Assembly: GCA_016929775.1 (NCBI GenBank) | Contig: JAFGIE010000107.1 | Span: forward strand, 1 to 7,937 | Source: Anaerolineae bacterium | GTDB taxonomy: Bacteria; Chloroflexota; Anaerolineae; JAFGEY01 | Direction: 5' to 3' | DNA: 7,937 nt | Shown here: piece by piece, positions 5,735 to 7,937 of the stretch | Layout of the letters: every line of letters starts with the position of its first letter | Position numbering within the stretch: position 1 is the first letter of the stretch | Program-made: the position numbers and the translations under genes | Notes under the pieces: generated by a model | The model's database searches: none | What the model was told of the DNA's origin: nothing | What the model saw: the letters and a program-made list of their open reading frames with translations, nothing else

Positions 5735-6694
5735 TTAACCTTGCGAAGGTTTGAGAACCTTCGCAAGGTTGCGCCCGCGACCGACCTCACAGCTCACGAC
5801 CCTCACATCCGCTACAACCCCACTGCTGCGGTAGAACTTGAGCCGGCCCAAGCTGTACGTGCGCCGCCAGAAAACCGCCCCCTCCACCCACGCCCCCTCT
5901 TCGTCCAGGCACCCACGCACGCCGTCGTCGATCGACTGGAACAGCTCCAGGCTGCGCGTCACGCCCAGCGTGTGCTGGTTCAGGCTCAGCTTGACCCCGA
6001 ACAGGAACCCTTCCTCCTCGAGCGCGCCGAGCTGCTCCGGATCGACGTGGATCGAGTGAATGTGCACAGAGGGGCCCGGCGTCGCGCCGAGGTCGCGCGT
6101 GTCAAAGCACAGACGCAGCGTCTGCGAGTTGCTCTGCTTGACAAGATCAACGCGTTCCGGCAGCCAGGCGGCCTCGCCGTAACGGCGCCGCTTGCCCAGG
6201 TACGTGTAGCTGGTCAGCGTCGTATGCTTCTCCAGGCGGTAGCGATAGTCGCTTTCCTGGTACCGCACCCGCCAGTCCTCGCTCACACCCACCAGTGCCC
6301 GCTCGATATCGTCCCACAGCTCCTTGCCGATCAGGTAGGCACCAAACACCGAGACGATCGACTCGATCGAGAACAGCTCCGCCGGCTTGAGGCGCGCAAA
6401 TACCAGCGCGATCGCCGCACCCAGCAGCAGGCCGAACAGCTCGTTGAACTGCCGCTCGATCGCCGCATAGGCCGACCGTTGGCGTGAAAGCACGTCGCGC
6501 ACATACTCCTCGAACGGGTAAAAGGCAATGTCCTGCGAGCTCACCTGCCGGCTGTACGGATAGAGCACGACGTGACACTCGACCTGGGAGTAGGTGCGCA
6601 GCCGCTCGGCGCCCTCGATGGCGACGTCATAGATGTAGGGCACCTTCTCGTTCCGGCGCAGCCGGATGATGTCCTCAAGCGGGAGTGTGCCCAT
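5735..6694 (-). CDS. Unknown membrane protein, C-terminus supplied by a palindromic repeat
   Basis: I do not recognise this 319-residue protein. It starts MGTLPLEDIIRLRRNEKVPY, with a soluble N-terminal part of about 85 residues. Two hydrophobic stretches follow (about 87-101, FGLLLGAAIALVFA, and about 109-123, SIESIVSVFGAYLIG), which could form a membrane hairpin. The rest (about 130-305) is a soluble, aromatic- and charge-rich region that ends in beta-like strands (GVVADVRVVSCEVG). The last 11 residues (NLAKVLKPSQG) and the first base of the TAA stop are encoded entirely by the palindrome at 5737-5770, so the C-terminal tail is probably not part of the original fold. The ATG lies one base after the stop of the methyltransferase gene (TGA-G-ATG). 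The site before it is poor, so translational coupling is likely. Coding quality looks genuine, since the antisense frames give only low-complexity arginine- or alanine-rich products. Confidence 0.8.
   Translation of the reverse strand: MGTLPLEDIIRLRRNEKVPYIYDVAIEGAERLRTYSQVECHVVLYPYSRQVSSQDIAFYPFEEYVRDVLSRQRSAYAAIERQFNELFGLLLGAAIALVFARLKPAELFSIESIVSVFGAYLIGKELWDDIERALVGVSEDWRVRYQESDYRYRLEKHTTLTSYTYLGKRRRYGEAAWLPERVDLVKQSNSQTLRLCFDTRDLGATPGPSVHIHSIHVDPEQLGALEEEGFLFGVKLSLNQHTLGVTRSLELFQSIDDGVRGCLDEEGAWVEGAVFWRRTYSLGRLKFYRSSGVVADVRVVSCEVGRGRNLAKVLKPSQG
5737..5770. repeat. Perfect 15-bp palindrome, copy 2, overlapping a gene end
   Basis: AACCTTGCGAAGGTT (5737-5751), loop TGAG, exact reverse complement (5756-5770). 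Each arm is itself a small hairpin (AACCTT-GCG-AAGGTT). Compared with copy 1 at 4646-4679, one base pair of the long stem is A-T instead of C-G, a compensated change. On the minus strand it is read as the final codons of the membrane protein gene. It lies 23 bases before the phosphotriesterase start, where it could also attenuate transcription into that gene. Confidence 0.85.
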
Positions 6695-6695
6695 C

Positions 6696-7253
6696 TCAGT
6701 AGTGCATCCTCGGCGCGATCACGCGCCCCCTCGTCGAGACGCGCACCCCCTCCATCTCGAGCAAGGCGCGCTTCATCGCCAGCCCGCCCTGGTACCCGCC
6801 CAGCGTGCCGTCGGCCCGGATCGCCCGGTGGCAGGGGATCAGGAGCGGGAACGGGTTGCGAGCCAGCGCATTGCCCACTGCCCGCGCCGCACGTGGCGCA
6901 CCGATCTGGGCGGCGATCCGCCCGTAGGTGCTGACCGAGCCGCACGGGATGGCATACTCGGCCAGCAGCACACGCCGCCGGAAAGCCGTGCAGCAGTCCA
7001 TATCCGCGATCGCCAGGTCAAAGGCGACGGCCCCCTCGTCAAGGAAGCGCCTCATACGTGCAACCAAGCGATCGATTGCCGGGTGGGAGGCAAACAGACA
7101 TCCAGGGTACAGCTCGACCAGCCGGTCCTCCGCGCGGCCCGAGCCATCCGAGAGCAGGATCTGCCGCACCTTGGCTCCCCCGTCTACCTCGCGCCACACG
7201 ATCCCGATCGGTCCATAGGCACTTGGCAGCAGCTCGTAGCAGATCGGTTCCAT
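6696..7253 (-). CDS. ogt: Methylated-DNA--protein-cysteine methyltransferase
   Basis: This suicidal repair protein transfers the methyl group from O6-methylguanine (or O4-methylthymine) in DNA to its own cysteine. The C-terminal domain is clear: STYGRIAAQIG with the conserved tyrosine Y110, AARAVGNAL with the helix arginine R124, the asparagine hinge ARNPFPLL, the active site IPCHRAI with C141, and GTLGGYQGGLAMKRALLEMEG. The N-terminal 80 residues match the variable ribonuclease-like domain of Ogt/MGMT, and no AraC-type Ada domain is present. The length of 185 residues is normal. The ATG at 7253 is preferred because AAGGGGAT stands just upstream; an in-frame GTG at 7271 would lengthen it by six residues. 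It lies 39 bases after the glycosidase stop, and its own stop is one base from the next ATG. Confidence 0.93.
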   Translation of the reverse strand: MEPICYELLPSAYGPIGIVWREVDGGAKVRQILLSDGSGRAEDRLVELYPGCLFASHPAIDRLVARMRRFLDEGAVAFDLAIADMDCCTAFRRRVLLAEYAIPCGSVSTYGRIAAQIGAPRAARAVGNALARNPFPLLIPCHRAIRADGTLGGYQGGLAMKRALLEMEGVRVSTRGRVIAPRMHY

Positions 7254-7292
7254 CAGATCCCCTTCCCACACCCCAAGGGCTCACCAGAACCC

Positions 7293-7937
7293 TCACGGTC
7301 GAATCGGCGCCAGCCCCGCCTCCGCATCCTCAAGAACCAGCACCCAATCATTTCCTCTCCCCGAGGTCGGCGGCGTGTAGGTCTGGTAGCCTGTGCCGGT
7401 GCCGGTGTGCACGACGAACGCGCTGCCATAGCGCGGGTCATACCACGTCTCCGCCACCCGGCGCGCGCCCAGCATGCCCCGATCGATAGCGAACGGCTCG
7501 CCGCGCGGCGAATAGGCGACCAGGAACGAGCCGTCACTGGCCCGCGCCGCGCGTACCTTGGACCCGCCGGTGCGCGGTCCATCCGCGATCAGCCCCTGAT
7601 CCGGCACCAGCTTCCACCACGGACGCGCCTCGAACAACCGCCGCAGCCGGCCCACGTCGAACGCGCCCGGATGATCGAGTGCCTCGTACCACGGCACGTC
7701 GGCCCCAAACGCCGCCTCTCGCCCCGGCGCCCACATCTGCCACAGGCTGCTGTGCCCATACGTGTGCCCGCATGCGCCCGCCAGCATTGCCCAGTAGGCC
7801 GCCTGGCGCACGTCGTACGCGTCAAAGCGGTCGAGGCGGTTGGCACCCCTGAAGTAGAAACCCACCTCCAGCATCTCGTAGCGCGGCTCGCCGTCCACGG
7901 TCGGCTTGGGCGGCTCCAGCCCATAGTCGTGCGCCAC
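7293..7937 (-). CDS. DUF4038 / apiosidase-like glycosidase with C-terminal putative collagen-binding domain (partial)
   Basis: The gene enters from the right edge and only its last 214 or so residues are visible. The true start lies outside the window: family members have roughly 430-480 residues, and the GTG at the edge is internal. The visible part begins within the end of the DUF4038 TIM barrel. It shows DGEPRYEML, a likely active-site glutamate segment, then RFDAYDVRQAAYWAMLAGACGHTYGH, SLWQMW and PWYEALDHPGAF. From about ARPWWKLVPDQGLI onward it follows the small beta-sandwich labelled putative collagen-binding domain (PF12904): GSFLVAYSPRGEPFAID, then ETWYDPRYG, then DWVLVLED. Characterised relatives include GH140 apiosidases acting on plant pectin side chains; the substrate here is unknown. 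A role in carbohydrate use would agree with galactokinase nearby, but the genes are on opposite strands. It may head the minus-strand operon. Confidence 0.85.
   Translation of the reverse strand: MAHDYGLEPPKPTVDGEPRYEMLEVGFYFRGANRLDRFDAYDVRQAAYWAMLAGACGHTYGHSSLWQMWAPGREAAFGADVPWYEALDHPGAFDVGRLRRLFEARPWWKLVPDQGLIADGPRTGGSKVRAARASDGSFLVAYSPRGEPFAIDRGMLGARRVAETWYDPRYGSAFVVHTGTGTGYQTYTPPTSGRGNDWVLVLEDAEAGLAPIRP

Noticed and set aside
5741..6487. 248-codon plus-strand open frame opposite the unknown membrane protein
   Set aside because: Its composition is arginine-, alanine- and glutamine-heavy with no ribosome binding site. The minus strand has balanced composition, hydrophobic helices and operon spacing.

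Overview
The window is GC-rich, densely coded bacterial DNA. A stand-alone Helicase_C_3 protein, a Nudix/winged-helix regulator, a DUF4038 glycosidase and highly regular dispersed palindromes together suggest a Chloroflexota (Anaerolineae-like) chromosome. That assignment is inference from gene content and style; no rRNA or other marker is present. There is no tRNA, CRISPR array, transposase or phage gene.

Layout. (1) At the left edge, on the minus strand, is the start of a secreted or membrane-anchored protein with a proline-rich linker (1-272, cut off). (2) Bases 273-463 are a divergent promoter region. Two sigma70-type promoters point away from each other and share a palindromic -35 core. 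A long hairpin lies in the leader of the leftward gene. (3) A plus-strand cluster follows (464-4628): a Nudix-domain regulator of the NrtR type, a Helicase_C_3 protein without helicase motor motifs, galactokinase (galK), and a short inorganic pyrophosphatase. The gaps are 29, 11 and 51 bases, so this could be one operon. (4) A perfect 15-bp hairpin separates this cluster from a convergent minus-strand cluster. (5) Read right to left, the minus-strand cluster holds the C-terminal half of a DUF4038/apiosidase-like glycosidase, a methylated-DNA-protein cysteine methyltransferase, an unrecognised membrane protein coupled to it (TGA-G-ATG), and a phosphotriesterase-family metallohydrolase with a Tat lipoprotein signal.

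How the genes may work together: galactokinase phosphorylates galactose. A pyrophosphatase beside it could pull pyrophosphate-releasing UDP-sugar synthesis forward. The NrtR-type protein is a plausible local regulator, since members of this superfamily control NAD or pentose genes elsewhere. The minus-strand genes do not form an obvious pathway.

The most unusual content is repeat DNA acting inside genes. Galactokinase carries a 58-residue in-frame insertion made of two 87-bp tandem copies whose five differences all change amino acids. A second repeat family (AACCTTGCGAAGGTT, 4-base loop, reverse complement) occurs twice. One copy sits between convergent genes. The other encodes the last 11 residues and the first base of the stop codon of the unknown membrane protein. 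The two copies differ by a compensatory base-pair change. I saw no clearly new defence or metabolic system.
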